Positions 38,595-58,700 of a stretch of DNA of 64,000 nucleotides are shown here, one piece after another. The stretch is from positions 5,394,001 to 5,458,000 of the forward strand of contig NC_134288.1 of the NCBI RefSeq assembly GCF_949628215.1. The letters are read 5' to 3'. Below the pieces are notes generated by a model. The model had not been told where the DNA came from. It searched no databases and worked only from the letters and a program-made list of their open reading frames with translations. How positions within the stretch are numbered: position 1 is the stretch's first letter; the number at the start of each line of letters is the position of its first letter. A program made the translations under genes and the position numbers. Source of the DNA: Phalacrocorax aristotelis (taxonomy: Eukaryota; Chordata; Aves; Suliformes; Phalacrocoracidae).

Positions 38595-39692
38595 TTTATT
38601 CTTGTGCTGCAGTTCAAAGCTCTTCACCCCCTTTCTCCTCCACACAGCAACACAGCAAAATAACTTTAAAAAATAAAAAGTGTAAAGTGACATTCAGTGG
38701 GTATACGAGCATTTAAATTAAGGCAGAATAAATAACTTCTACATCAGTGACAGGCAGTTTCAGGCAGGTGCCGGAGCCTGGAAGAGGAAGAGGAAGGCTG
38801 CTGCTCCCTCTCCGGGGTGTGGAGCCAGGCTCAGGCTCCCCTCGCTGCGTGCGGTCCCGTGCACTGCAGCGCCCTGGATCGTGCTCATCGCAGTGGTGGT
38901 GGTGTGCCTCTGGTAAGCCACACACAGGCTGTGAAAAGACCCCTTCACCCCCAGCAGGTTTTGGCCGTAAGGTTATTTTGATTTTGCCCGAGCCCTTTGG
39001 CCTCTCCCCCACCCCTTTTAATCCGCGATTTTCTCACACACACTGGCTATTCCATAACAGCCTTCTTGTTGCTTCAGCAGCATCCCAATGCTGGCCCAGA
39101 GAGGGATGATCCGCTCACTGTAGGGAGGGCCTGGCTGGCATGAAAGGCCACGGCTCAGTTCAGGATTTTCAGAACTGCAACAACAGTTATTACTCCAAAG
39201 GTGAAACAGTTTGAGTGGCATAAGTGACAGTCTGCTTAAAAGAAGGAAGCGTGAAGAGTTTTTCCCTTCTCTGTTACAGGGGCAAAGCAGCTGGACATAG
39301 CTGGGCAGCGTTAGCTCCACACAAAAAAAAAAAAAAAAAAAAAAAAACGTGGCCAGTTAGAGGGACAGAGCTGCTGATGTGAATGATAGTACACACCTCT
39401 GCCATAAATACAGCCACAGAGTGAATTCAATCCTGCTAAGTAGCACAAGATACTCAGGGGGAAAATAATAATCATCAGTGTCCCACTTTCCATGTCAGAG
39501 GAAGTCATTTAGAGGGAAATCCACCAAACAGCAAGAGTTAAGAGCTCTGTTGCATCCCAGCCGTTAGTGTATTAATCCCAGTCTCCTTAAACCATGAGCA
39601 AAGGACAGTGCCAGTCCTTTCAGGGAAAAAAAAAAAACCCAAACATAAAACCCGATCAGTTAAAATCTGGCTTCTCAAAGCCTTTATAAAAC
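38595..39692 (-). terminator. SGK2: SGK2 3' UTR and polyadenylation signal
   Basis: A minus-strand AATAAA at 38600-38595 gives a 3' UTR of about 1.1 kb and places cleavage only about 760 bp from the IFT52 start codon. The UTR contains a 25-nt homopolymer (A on plus, U in the transcript) at 39323-39347. Other hexamers inside the UTR were not obvious. Confidence 0.55.
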
Positions 39693-47217
<7,525 letters not shown>

Positions 47218-50200
47218 TAAAAAAGCAACTCGTTCAGCACTTGGAAAAAAAAACTCAGTATTGAAAACAAAATCCAGGAAACGAACAGCTTCGCACCATT
47301 AACTTGCCAGGGACCAGCACAGACCCCAGTGCATCCTCACAGGTGACCTCAACCAAGTTCCCCAGCTGCTCCCTTTGTAGCACTGCTACTCCCAAGGGGT
47401 AGGGGTTCACATGCACTAGGAGAGGCAGGGGACAGTGGGTACACACCAGCAGGAGGTGGCAAAAAAGGCTCCTGGGCACACGAGTGGTTTGAAGCACAAA
47501 TATATTACATGCCACAGTTAGCCCTTGGTTTGCAACAGCAGAAAGTAGTCAGGGCACCAACACAATATCAGCACTGCCCAAGCAGCAGCCCAGTATCAGG
47601 GCCAGATGAGGTTGCAGACACCAGCCACGGCCAGACCCCTTGTGAGGCAGATGTAACTCCCACCCCACCACATGGGGATGCTGAAGCACCCAGCCCTGCA
47701 GCCAACCAAGTGTCCCCGCAGGGCACCCAGGCAAGTCCAGCTGGGCTGGCAGCAGTTAGAGGCCATTCCCCACAGCCAGCAGAGACCAGCACAGTTTGGA
47801 GCTGTTGACATGGCAGCCCAAGCAGGTTCAATAAGCTGAGACATTAAAGCACAGGGCTCTCATCTACCCAGCGCAGCTGCTGCTGGGGCTGGAAAAGCTG
47901 GACTTAAACAACATTTGTTGGTTTAGACCCACCCCAATCAAGCATCAGTGGGGGGATGAGTTCTGCCACCCCAGGGATTCTTCCCCTTGGTTTTAAGGTG
48001 TTGAGGGGAAGAAGGAAAAAAAAAAAGAAAAAAGGATTTCTGTACCCTTCTTCCCTACCCCAAAGAGCTTTGTCTATTCCCTCTCAGCCCCACCAAGCTC
48101 TCGTACACCACAGGGAGTCTCTGAAGGCTCCCATCCCCCCAGCCACCCTCCACCCTGCCCCTTCTAAAAAGGGGGCTTGAAGATCCCACCAGCCTTCCCC
48201 ACATCTCACCTGCGGGTGCTCCCCCTCTCTGCCCCCACATGCTGCCAGGCACAGACCCACGGCCATCCCAGGGCCCCCCTCCTCCACAGCTGGGCTGACC
48301 ATGGTAGGAGATGCTGGGCAGCAGTGGGTGCTGGCGGCTGTCCCCGCGGACTGCCCACATCTGGCTGGTGCCAGCCAGCTCCATTCACCGCTGAGCCGGC
48401 ACAGGCTGAGCTTTTAAAGGGCTCTCATCCCACTGGGAGGCTTTCATACTCACTACGAGCAGAGTCTGGAGCCAGAGGCCTTGATGGTTTGTCCTATCCT
48501 CTCACGGCTGTGCTTGATGAGGTCTGTGAAGAAAGTTGGAGCACCGAAGCCGATTAGCTGGCAGCACAATCACAAGTGCACAGAGGCATGTTTGTTCTTC
48601 ACTGACCTTGCTCTTCTCTCCACAGCCACCCTCCTCCCCCTTCCACCCACATACCAAAATAACCAGGAAATTATAGGAACCAGGACAGCTCCCCTCCCAC
48701 CCCAGCCAGGAGCCTTCAATAGCTCACAGGACAGGGAGAAGTGCCACAAAACAGACACTCTGCCATGGCAGAGGGGACTCAGGCTCAAGCACCACCATCA
48801 AAGCCTCCCTGAGCCACCTCTGGGTTCCCAGGAGGGACAAGGAGAATGCTCACAAGGACGATGTTGTACTGGGATACGTCATACACTTGGCACATCTACT
48901 GCCCCTTTTATTCAGGACTCTGAGTAATTAGGGACATGAATGAAACCTTTCAGGGCCCTGCAGGAGGTAAGCCAGAACACAGGGAACACAGCAAGTAAGT
49001 GACTTGCCCAAGGACAGTGCCAAAAGCTGGGATTCCCACCACAGAGCATCCCTGATGCACAGGCGGTTGCCACCACCCATCATCACCTCTCTGTTCACAG
49101 AGAGGCAAAGCCCTGAGCCTGCCCCTCCCAGCACAGGCTGAGAAGGAAAAGCCTGAGAAGTGCAACCTGTACGGAGGAGTTTCTTATTTTGCTTAAGAGT
49201 AGATAGCAAAAATATTCTAAGACTCAGTTTTACTCCCTGGCTCAGCCCTATTTTTGCTACTGGAAGGAAAGAGAAAGAATCAAAACATTCACAGAAGTCT
49301 ATACACACACACACCCCCCCAGAAAAGGTGCCTCTGTAGACACAAGCAAGTTTTCATCCTGGATTAGCTTTTCTACAGACCAAGGACTTGGCAGCACCGG
49401 CTGCCAAAGCCCATCTCACCAGGCAAGGAGTTTGTAGGACAACAACAAGTTTTGAGGTAAACACAAGGCCATTTACAGAGCCCTTCCTGCACAGGTCTTG
49501 GGATCTGCCAGATGGATTGACCTGCACGTCCAGGGAGCCACCAAACCAGGCACCACCAACCGTTTTGGGACCTGGGGGCAGATTTGATGAGGAGCCAAAA
49601 ACCAGCTATCATTTTAGAGTCTGAATGGACGGGGAGGAAAAAGCAAGAATTTAAAGAAAAACCCAGAAACCATTCGGTGAGTGAGCTTCCAAACATCAAA
49701 CTGGTCTGAGACCCTGACCTTGTCCAATACTTTGCCCTGTAGCAGCTAGGGGAGCTTGTCCCAGCAGGCACCCACCAGTTAGGGACAGCGTCCAGGCCAG
49801 GCAGCACCCAGACAGATCAATCCCCATCTCCTCCCACTGGGCATAGTCCTTATTTCCCTGACGATCTGTCTCTCCCTGGCTCACTGAGATCTCCTGAAGG
49901 TCATGCAATGCCTGCCTCAGGGCTGTGTCCGTCCCACAGGCTGCTCGACAGACCAGCCAGATATCACAGTCACAGCAGAGGGACATCAGCCCTGCCCTTC
50001 AAATCTGAACACTCACAAGCTTGGGTTTGGCTCCAGGGTCAATTTGCTGCCATAAACACTGTTCTGATACCAGACTCAGGGAAAGTAAGACTCCATTCAG
50101 GCACAGGTGGGCACGTCACAGCTTGAGCATTTTGGGGAGTATATGGCCAAGCCATGGAAACATATCCATCTGGCTTGGAGGTATTAGCTGGCAGCACAGG

Positions 50201-53200
50201 ATGCAGGACAAGTTCCTGACTTGCTCTGACAGGCTTAGACAAGGCTGCTTTAGCAGGGTCTCCACAGCCTGGAGCTAGGCAGGAGCATTGCTGCTGAGCA
50301 AAGGCTGCACGGCTCTTCCAGGGCCACAGCCTGGCAGCCCATTCCCTCCACCAGCTCCGCTCTTCTCTACCGCTTCTTTGTTGGAAATGAGGCTACTCAG
50401 GTTCCTGCTGACCAAGGGCAGCCTTTTCCAACAAAGCTATTTCATTAAATGTATTTGCCCTGAGGCAAGTCTTTTTCTGTGCTGAAGTACCACACACATT
50501 TCTAAGATACGTATATATCCCCCTCCCGTATCGCTTCCTATTCGGGCTCAGAGCCACCTTCCCCAGCCCAAGTCCACCATCAAAGCCAGGTTAGTTTCTA
50601 GTTTAAATCTAAGCAGTCAAACAGGCTTTTCCTTATCACTAACAAACCCTACTCCCCCTGAAGCACAAAGATTCAGCGCACACACACTGAAACAGAATCA
50701 GAAATAGGTCATGAAAATACACTGGAATCCTTGGTTATACATGCCCGGCTGCATCCCTCCTTGTGCCTGCTGGGGCAGCAGGGATGTTCCAGACACAGCC
50801 AGGGCCACAGAGAGCATCAGCAAGTAAATCAAGGAGTCTCCTGGTATGACTCTTACACACCAGGAACAAACCACTGCACCCCACACCCCCTCAAAAAGCA
50901 TTTCACCCCAATGCTAGGGCCAGAGACATCCCCCAGGCAGCAGGCACCCACTCGCACAAAGCTGCTACTTACAAGTTGGAGCAGTTACCACAGCTAAGTC
51001 TCCCCCCCAACCAAAACATCCCTCAGCAACATACGTTTTCTTCCCAGCACAGCACAAGCAGCTCCCTCTTCCTTCAACAGTTCTGCCAGCAGTGACCCAC
51101 ATTCCCATGCTGGCCCAGCGTTATTTGCTACAAACACATTACTAATGCAACGCGTACCTTGCACGGAGAGGCAACCTCATAGCCTCGTCATCCGAAAGCT
51201 GCCTCCCACCCTCTTCCCTGATGTCACTGCTCTCAGCATCATTTCCTACCTAACCTAGATTGCAAACCCCTCGGAGCGAGTGCCTCATTCTCTCCTGCTC
51301 TGGGAAGGGCTAGTTGCCAGCATGGAGAGGCGAGGAGGCCTGGCAGGCTGTCACTGGGACAGCAGGCAATGTTTTGGAAGAAGCACAGGGCTTGGAGGGA
51401 CAAGGTTGAGAGAGGGGCACCTAAGGCAGCCCACAGCTTTCAGCCAGCACAGGGGCTGCCTGCAGCATAAGGGGGAGATGCCCCAGTTTCAGCCTGGAGA
51501 AGGAGCACAGGGGAGGTAGGAAGGAGGGCTCCTGCAAACACATGCTTTTACTGGAAAAAAAGAGAAAGCTTTCCCCTGCTACAGATCTAAAAGATAACTC
51601 CACACCAGCTCTGAGCTCCACTTTCATACCTATTGAGGCACCACAGCACACAGTAACTCCAGAAAGAAGGTAGGGAAAACTTTAAAGGACTTCCTCACTT
51701 AGGGAAACTTTCTTAGCTGCCCTCAGCAGGCCTCCTGGCTTATCCAGTTTTCTCTTGAGGATCCTTTCCCCTATACCCCAGGGACACTGCAAACCAGAGC
51801 AGGAACCCCAGCCAAACAGCCCTGCCTCCAAGCAAGCTAAAGCCTACAGACAAACAACCCTTCAGATTTTAGAGAAAAACTACATGCAAAGCTGGAATAA
51901 AAGCCAGCAGGTGGCTAAAGCCTACAGCATTTTTCAAAAAATAATCCCATGAAAACAGAGAACAAAACGGCAAACACACCTGGGAGCACATCTGCCAGCA
52001 GAGGCTGTGTCCTGAAGCATGGGAAGCAGTCCACAGTTGGCAAACACAGAGACCCCTCATTCCCCATCCTGACACCAGCCCACCCTGCCACTGACTGCCT
52101 CGGCAGACCAGAAGCCCAAGGCTCACTCCTGAAACTCAGAGAGGAATAACTTTGTTTCCTGCAGCAGTTCATTTAGCCCATAAACACCCCCACCTTCTCA
52201 GGGCAATTACAGCACTGCTGGTGGTTCACTGCAGCCCTTTAAAGAGAGCAGGAAAAGCTGATCAGCTGCAAAAAAAAAAATGAAGCGACACCTGCTAGAT
52301 ATACCCAATGAGTAAGAATTTAGGTGGGGGTGGTAGTTTTGGATGAGGGTGCAGGTGGTGGGTAGAAGCCAATTATATCCTAGGTGGCATCTCAGGTGTT
52401 CAGAATAATTTTTTACTCATGGTAGTAAGCTGGAAATTTTTCCATTATCCTGTGGTTTGGAGGAAGGTTAAAACTGTCATTTGGCTCAGGACAAACAGAG
52501 AAGTTGCTCCTTCCAGTGTCCTCCTCTGACCCAGGAAGACTGCAGCCCAGGGCAGCCAGGCTGGCGCTTTGCAGCAGTATTAAATGCAAACATAAACAAA
52601 CATGTGGAGACAAAAACCTGGTGTCGGAGGAATGCAGTGGTTTGAGAGACCAGAGGCTAAGCTCTGAGCAAAAGGAGACGTTAGAGGAGGGCTGTTGTTT
52701 TCTCTCTCTCTTAATTAAAAATAAAGCATTCTCTTTTTGCTTCCACTGTTGTTTCCTTTAAAATCTCCCGTCTGCGGCTGCAGCACGAGAAAATCCAGCT
52801 TCCCCAGGGCAGCAGAGGGGCTGATCGCTGTGCAACAGGTCCCTAACCTCAGACTACAGCTACCAGGAGGAAAACATCTGATGTGGTCATTGCCATGTGT
52901 AATGAGAGAGGGGAAGGAGCACATTGCTTGAAATGTTGTTCTCTCTCAGGTCAGAGCCTGAGTTTATGCTCAGCCAACATCCTCAGCTTTGTCAGCTTTT
53001 AAAAATATCTCCTATTAAGTTTTTATTTGCTCCACTTTTGCCTCTACTTGCATTGAAATTGTTAAGTTTCAGAATACTTTCAGCAGGTCACTTACATTTT
53101 CAAATCAGTATCTTCTGCTTTTGTTTCTTTCAGTAAAAACCTCTGTATTGTCAATGGTATCTGCTTGATTTTATTTTCTACAGAAAGGCATCTGTAATTA

Positions 53201-55660
53201 AAAACCCATATTCTATCCAATGAAGAGAAAGCATAAGGAACCTGGAAGAAAAGACTTTTACCAGCTAAAATACACACAATATCTAATCTGAAGTGTGGCC
53301 AATAATGGTAATAGATACTGATGGGCAAAGTAATGGTTGGGTTGGTTTTGTCCATCCTGCCCCCTCTGTTTGTACAGGCTGCTGATGCTCAAGGGCTGTG
53401 CACACACTGGCCGTAATTCAGGCCAGGCATGTGATGTGAAGCTGCTGCCCCCCGTGCACGCAACCACCTCCTGGGCCCTCTGCGGGTCCCACGGGAGCCT
53501 TCTCTGTGCAGCCCTCGCTGGGAAGGGTAAGCCCCAGCCGTCCATGCCTGTGAGGCTGTGCTGGGACACGAGCCACGCTGCAGCCCACCTGGAAGGCGTG
53601 CAGTGGGGCTCTACCATCTGCCAGTTCTGCTGCAACCCAATGCTGGTGGGAGACCTCCGCGGGGAAGCCTCCTCCATGCCCTCACCATCCCTGGGGGGTT
53701 AGTGACACCGTACCAGCCAGGAGCATTACCCTTCGTCTTCCCCAGGGCAGTGGAGGAGGGCTCCATCCAGGCCACGTACATAAAGCCAGCAGAAATAGTC
53801 CCCTCTCCTTACAGCTGGGGCAGGAGCTCAGTGACCGGCACCAGGCGTCCTTGGGAAAGAGAGCATGCAGATGTTTCTCCAGCTGCAAAGGCAAAGGACA
53901 CAGGAGTAAAGAGGAGAAACAAGCCCTCGGGCACGGCCCGGGCTGCCTGCCAGCCAGGCAGGGCTCTGGGATGCGGGGCCCGCTCCCTGACCCCTCGTCT
54001 GGCCAACACCCACAGTGCTCGCTCTGGTGGGGTTCAGGTGCTCAGGCCATTCTGGGCTCTGCCACCACTCCGGTGTCCCTGTCCCTTTCTTTGCACTCCT
54101 CCAGAAAGCGCTTTGGGACTGGCAGATGGAGGGCACATGAAGAGAGCTGGGTGGTACCGGTTGGCTGTTTGACTTCTGTACAACAGAAGAAATTTACACT
54201 AGAACTGTTAAATTCACAGATTTCTGCTTCCAGGAAAGCATTCTTTTTTTAATGCTGAGACTCAATTCATCCTCCCTGTGCCTGCGGTGACTGCCCTGGT
54301 GCTGCAGAAGACTTTCCCTGGAAACACGGGGACACATGAACCACCAGTAAACCTCAGCATAGGGCAGGTCCTCACCTGGGGATTCAGCATCAGACACTAC
54401 CAGATGCCTGCGGCAGCTGCAGAGGACTCTGCCCTGGAAAGCCCCCTGACTCTCCCTGGAGGGGTGTTTTGGGCAGGCAGTTGTCCCCATGATGGAGGAC
54501 ATGAGCGGGACAGGTAATGTGAGCGGTGTTAGCCTCCAGCGTGCTGCCCTCTCGGGCAGCCCTCCCGGGCAGCCCTCCCCATGTCCAAGAGGTGAGACTT
54601 TCCCCCTTGCCCTGCCTCTGTGCACCCACAGCCACATCCAGCAGCAGCCTGCAGCAGCTCTTGCCCCTTGGCCAGTGCTGCCCCTTGCCCACGACAGGAC
54701 ACGTTAGTGCCATGCTGGAGGTGCTGCTGGATGTGGGAGCGCTTGCAGGGCACATATATTATATAGGCATGCAGGCACGCATCCCTGCAAGTGCTGCAGG
54801 TGTGGCCATGCACCCCTTAGACTTGGCCCGTTTTCCTGCCCAGCACCCACAGGCTCCTAAACAAAATTAAGCAATTCTAGTAAAGCCAGAGACCTGCTGG
54901 TGTCAGTGTTGGGTTTTGCCAGCATTGCTGGCCTTCTGTGCAGGGGTGGTTTCCCTGCCCTCCAGAGGGCACGTCTATATCAGGAAAACCTCTGGCTGGA
55001 CCTGGGCTCAGAGGTGATGAGCAGCTATCGGGCAATTTAACTCCTTCTTTGCATGTCTCTTCCCTGGGCTGGACTTGTTCAGACTGTGGTGGGAGCAATC
55101 CCTGGCCACGGAGAGGTGATATTTCCAGCTGCAGTGGCACAGCTAAGAGCCTCCAGACATTGTCCGTGCTTGGAAATATTTTCCTTTTCCCCCAAGGGAG
55201 GAAAGCTGCCTACACTTCCCCAGGCCCTTTAAGGGGTCGAGGGCTGCGTGGTCCCTCCATGGCTGAGCCTGGTCCCTCCCAGCCGTGCCAGCCCTGGCTC
55301 ACCCCGGGGATGCCACATTTGCAACTTCTCCAGGGCAGGACACATCCAGCGGACAACACGTCCAGCCCATTGGCTCTACAAACAGAGAAGTACCCCCGCC
55401 CTCTCTCTTACAATATTTTGTATGTTATGCATATATGCTGTTTTATAGGGAAAGGTGTACTATCTTAATCTCCCTATCTAGCAATAGCCATAACCGTAAT
55501 CATAAAAGTATCACTGAAGTGGAACCACGTAACCCTGAGCAATCAGAATTGCAGGGAAGGGTCCAGATAAGATTAAAACAAGTATTTCTTGCACAAGGCA
55601 AGTTTCCATTGACCTGCAGTGAAAGGTGACCTAAAATGTTTGGCTACTCAGTTATCTCTG
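47218..55660. other. Gene-poor interval upstream of SGK2, first part
   Basis: No frame here looks like a known protein or chains through splice sites. It is GC-moderate DNA with short A-rich runs (about 48017-48033) and a brief CA/C run (about 49300-49320). It must contain the SGK2 promoter and probably a noncoding first exon, but I cannot place them. A small duplicated word, CGGGCAGCCCTCC, occurs near 54553-54580. L3MBTL1, next to SGK2 in human, was looked for (MBT repeats) and not seen. Confidence 0.5.
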
Positions 55661-55667
55661 CTGGGTA

Positions 55668-55766
55668 AGGGATAGGATAGGATAGGATAGGATAGGATAG
55701 GATAGGATAGGATAGGATAGGATAGGATAGGATAGGATAGGATAAGATAGGATAGGATAGGATGGG
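55668..55766. repeat. (GGATA)n pentanucleotide microsatellite
   Basis: About 19 tandem copies of GATAG lie here with a single substitution (GATAAG near 55741) and some decay at the right edge. Near-perfect purity suggests a young, probably length-polymorphic locus. Confidence 0.97.
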
Positions 55767-58700
55767 AAAGGAATAGCATGTTCTTTAAAAGGTCAGAGCC
55801 TATTTCTTCATCTTAAGAGGATTCATGAAAGAGTAAACAGATTATTGATGACCACTAGGGCTCTTTAAAATATTTTCCTGGTTTTTTTCTCTCTACATTT
55901 TAATTTTAGCTTCAAAAATCCAGGGCTTTGCCTCAGGCATTGCCCTTGATTTTGCCAAGGAGTCCCACATGGGTGCTAGGATGTTTCCCGTGTTTTGCTG
56001 AAAGGAGCCAAGAGGAGGCTGCTTGGGATCAGGGGTTTATTCCGAAGGAGAGGTGAAGTGGGTTTGAGCAACTCTTGCAACTTTCTGTGCCTCCGTTTCT
56101 ACAAATATGAACATGGCAGAGTATTACCCATCTTTTGTAAAACCTTTACATTTTCAGAGGAATAAATGCCTGATCTTATTGTCGCCATTAAATTAGTTAG
56201 CTGGGACTTTCTTGCTCCCAAGATTTTTATAAGTGTAGGCACAGTGTCAGTGGATAAATAACACAAAGCTGGAGGCATTGTGACCCTAAGCAACCCTTCC
56301 TCTTCTGGCTAGCCAGCCTTGCCTTTGGAGAAGGTGCAATTCTCCTGCTTGCTTTCCTCTCTTCTCCTCCCCAGCAGGACTTCAGGACACATTACACCCT
56401 ATGTTTTAGATCCTTTCTTAAAAAAAACAACTGTTTTTTGGGGGATGAGCGCCTCTTTTCTCCTGCAGAGCAGTCAGTCTGACGTAGGGTGCACGCTCAG
56501 GGCCACCACTCACAGCTCAAGACCCGAGTGTGACCAGCCTGGTGGAGACAAGGGCAGAGAGGCAGTTTCCCAGCCGGATTGAGCAGGGCTTAGCAGCTTG
56601 GAGACGGCTCAGAGAGCTGCACTGCCCGAAACCAGGCTGCTCGCTGCTGGCACAGTGCTGGATTTGTTAGGAAAGCTTGTGGGCAAAGCATCCCTGGGAA
56701 TGTCTGCCCTCTGCCCTGCTCTGTCCCCATGCCACACCCGTCCCCGAGAGCTGCCGACTCCAGCTCCATGCATGGCATGCATGTTTTCACCCCTTTTTAT
56801 ACACATGCAAAACCTCATAAGCAACTGGTGTTGGCATAGCTGGAGATTGTCCCCAGAAGAGTTATATATACTGATCACATGGGCAGCCCAGTCCAAACTG
56901 GGACAAGCACTGAAGGGATTGAATTGAAGGTCCTGCTCACGGCGTTGTCAGGACCCGTGAGCCGCTATGCAAGAGCAGCAGATCTGCATTGAAATCTGCT
57001 GAGCCCATCTCTGTTCCCCTGCTCTGGCACCGAGCAGGAGCACCCCTCCCTGTCCTGCCAGTGAGGGGCTCAGGGATGCCCCGTTAGAGGGATGCTGGAC
57101 ACAGCCCCCCCAGGCTTCGCCAGGCCCAGCCTGCCCGCAGAGATACAGTCTGGAAGACCACAGCCAAAACGACCTGCAATTTCTGGTGCAGACCTCACCC
57201 TTCTTGTACTGGCCGCAAAAGCCCAGTCCAGCCCAAGCCTCCTTTCCCTGTGTAGGTGGCTCAGGGACATGGGGACACACACAGTCAATCACCAGCTACT
57301 TCTGCTGAACTGCCAGCTCCTGAAATTACCCAGGGTCAGGAACTCTTGTGGCTGCTCCCCACGGGAGCTGACCCAGGGAGGTGAGCTGATGTGGGGCTGC
57401 GGACACAGGCAGGGTGATGGCAGTTTCCTGGGGGAGGCACAGTTAATGCAAGAAACCTTTCCACCTAGTACAATATTTCCAGGGGGAGCAAGGAGGCTGT
57501 TCATCTCCTGTCTGTATTCCTCCACCGCTGGGAAACAAACCCACTGCTGGAACTCGAACCCCCTCTACTTCCAGCTGCTGTCCCTGAGCCAGACCCCCAC
57601 AGAGCAGCTCTCCCATGGGTGCGCCGGGTCGCTGGCAGCAAGGGACGAGCGGAAAAACCTCTGCCTCTCTCAAACGGGTTCAGGACTTCATGAAGAAAAG
57701 GGAAAGTCGAGATATCCCAGAGAAAGTAAATCAGCGTTACCTGCAGAGAGCAAGGTGCAGGGAGCTGGGCTCCGGGCTCCGGCAGCAGGGCTGGTGGGCA
57801 CTGCCGCGTTCCAGCTGCGGAAAGCAGCAGGTACCATGTACCTCCGTCCCGTTGTTTTTATTTTGGCAATTCGGTCTGAAGGTCAAAGGAAAAGTCCGAA
57901 GGAGTGGCTTGTGGCAGGAAGTAAATGATTACCCTGCCACTGGTCTCCGAGGGGCCTGAGGCACCAGGAGCCAGGGTAGGGGAGGAAAATCCCTCCTTGG
58001 GGGGGATTAGAGGGCAGCTTGCTGGCAGGGAAGTGCAAAGGGTCAGAACAAAGTGCTCTGTTCGCCAGAGGCTGTGCCGGGTCACATGCCAAGTCCTAGC
58101 AGAGGTAGTGAGGCATGGGTCACCTCTCAAACGCCAGCAAGACCTCCTGGATGTGGACATGACCCACTGCCAATCCACCAGCAATCCACAGAGCTTGCCA
58201 GCAAGGAAGGAGCTGGGTGAGGTGGAGCCTTGCCCCGGGGCAGCACTACATCTGGGGTGGGAGACCCAGGGACTTTTACGTGCTTGAACTTTGCAGGTGC
58301 GACAGTCCTACGACCCCACTTCTGCCTCCTGTGTGACCCTCCTCTGGCTCCAGGCTCCCCATCCTTGGCCATACGTACACAGGAACAAGCACCTGAGCAG
58401 CCAACGAGGACCGAATCCCATGGGCACATCAGAGCAGAGCCCAGAGGAGCCCTCTGGGAGCCAAGATCATGCCCTCTCCCATTTGCTCCCTGTTCCTCTC
58501 CCTTCCCCTCTGCAGGAGCTCAGCACCAGTGGTCACCACATCCCTGCAGGGGTGGGTGCCCAAATAACGGTTTGATGGTTGGGCATGCTGGTGCAGTCAC
58601 TGCCGGTCCCTGGTGGAGCCTCCAGCTCCTCACCCAAAGAACAAACTTTGTATACAGGAGGCATTTGCTGATTACCCAAGAAGGTTTCTTTCACCCTCAG

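Noticed and set aside
53558-54172. 204-codon plus-strand open frame
   Set aside because: Pro/Arg/Gly-rich composition with several overlapping frames open on both strands; looks like GC-driven chance.
55668-55766. Regular short repeat resembling an array
   Set aside because: Five-base units without spacers: a microsatellite, not CRISPR.
57092-57928. 278-codon plus-strand open frame in the gene-poor interval
   Set aside because: No recognisable domain, odd composition, no promoter or splice context. A frame this long is somewhat unusual but possible by chance in 64 kb of GC-leaning DNA read in six frames.
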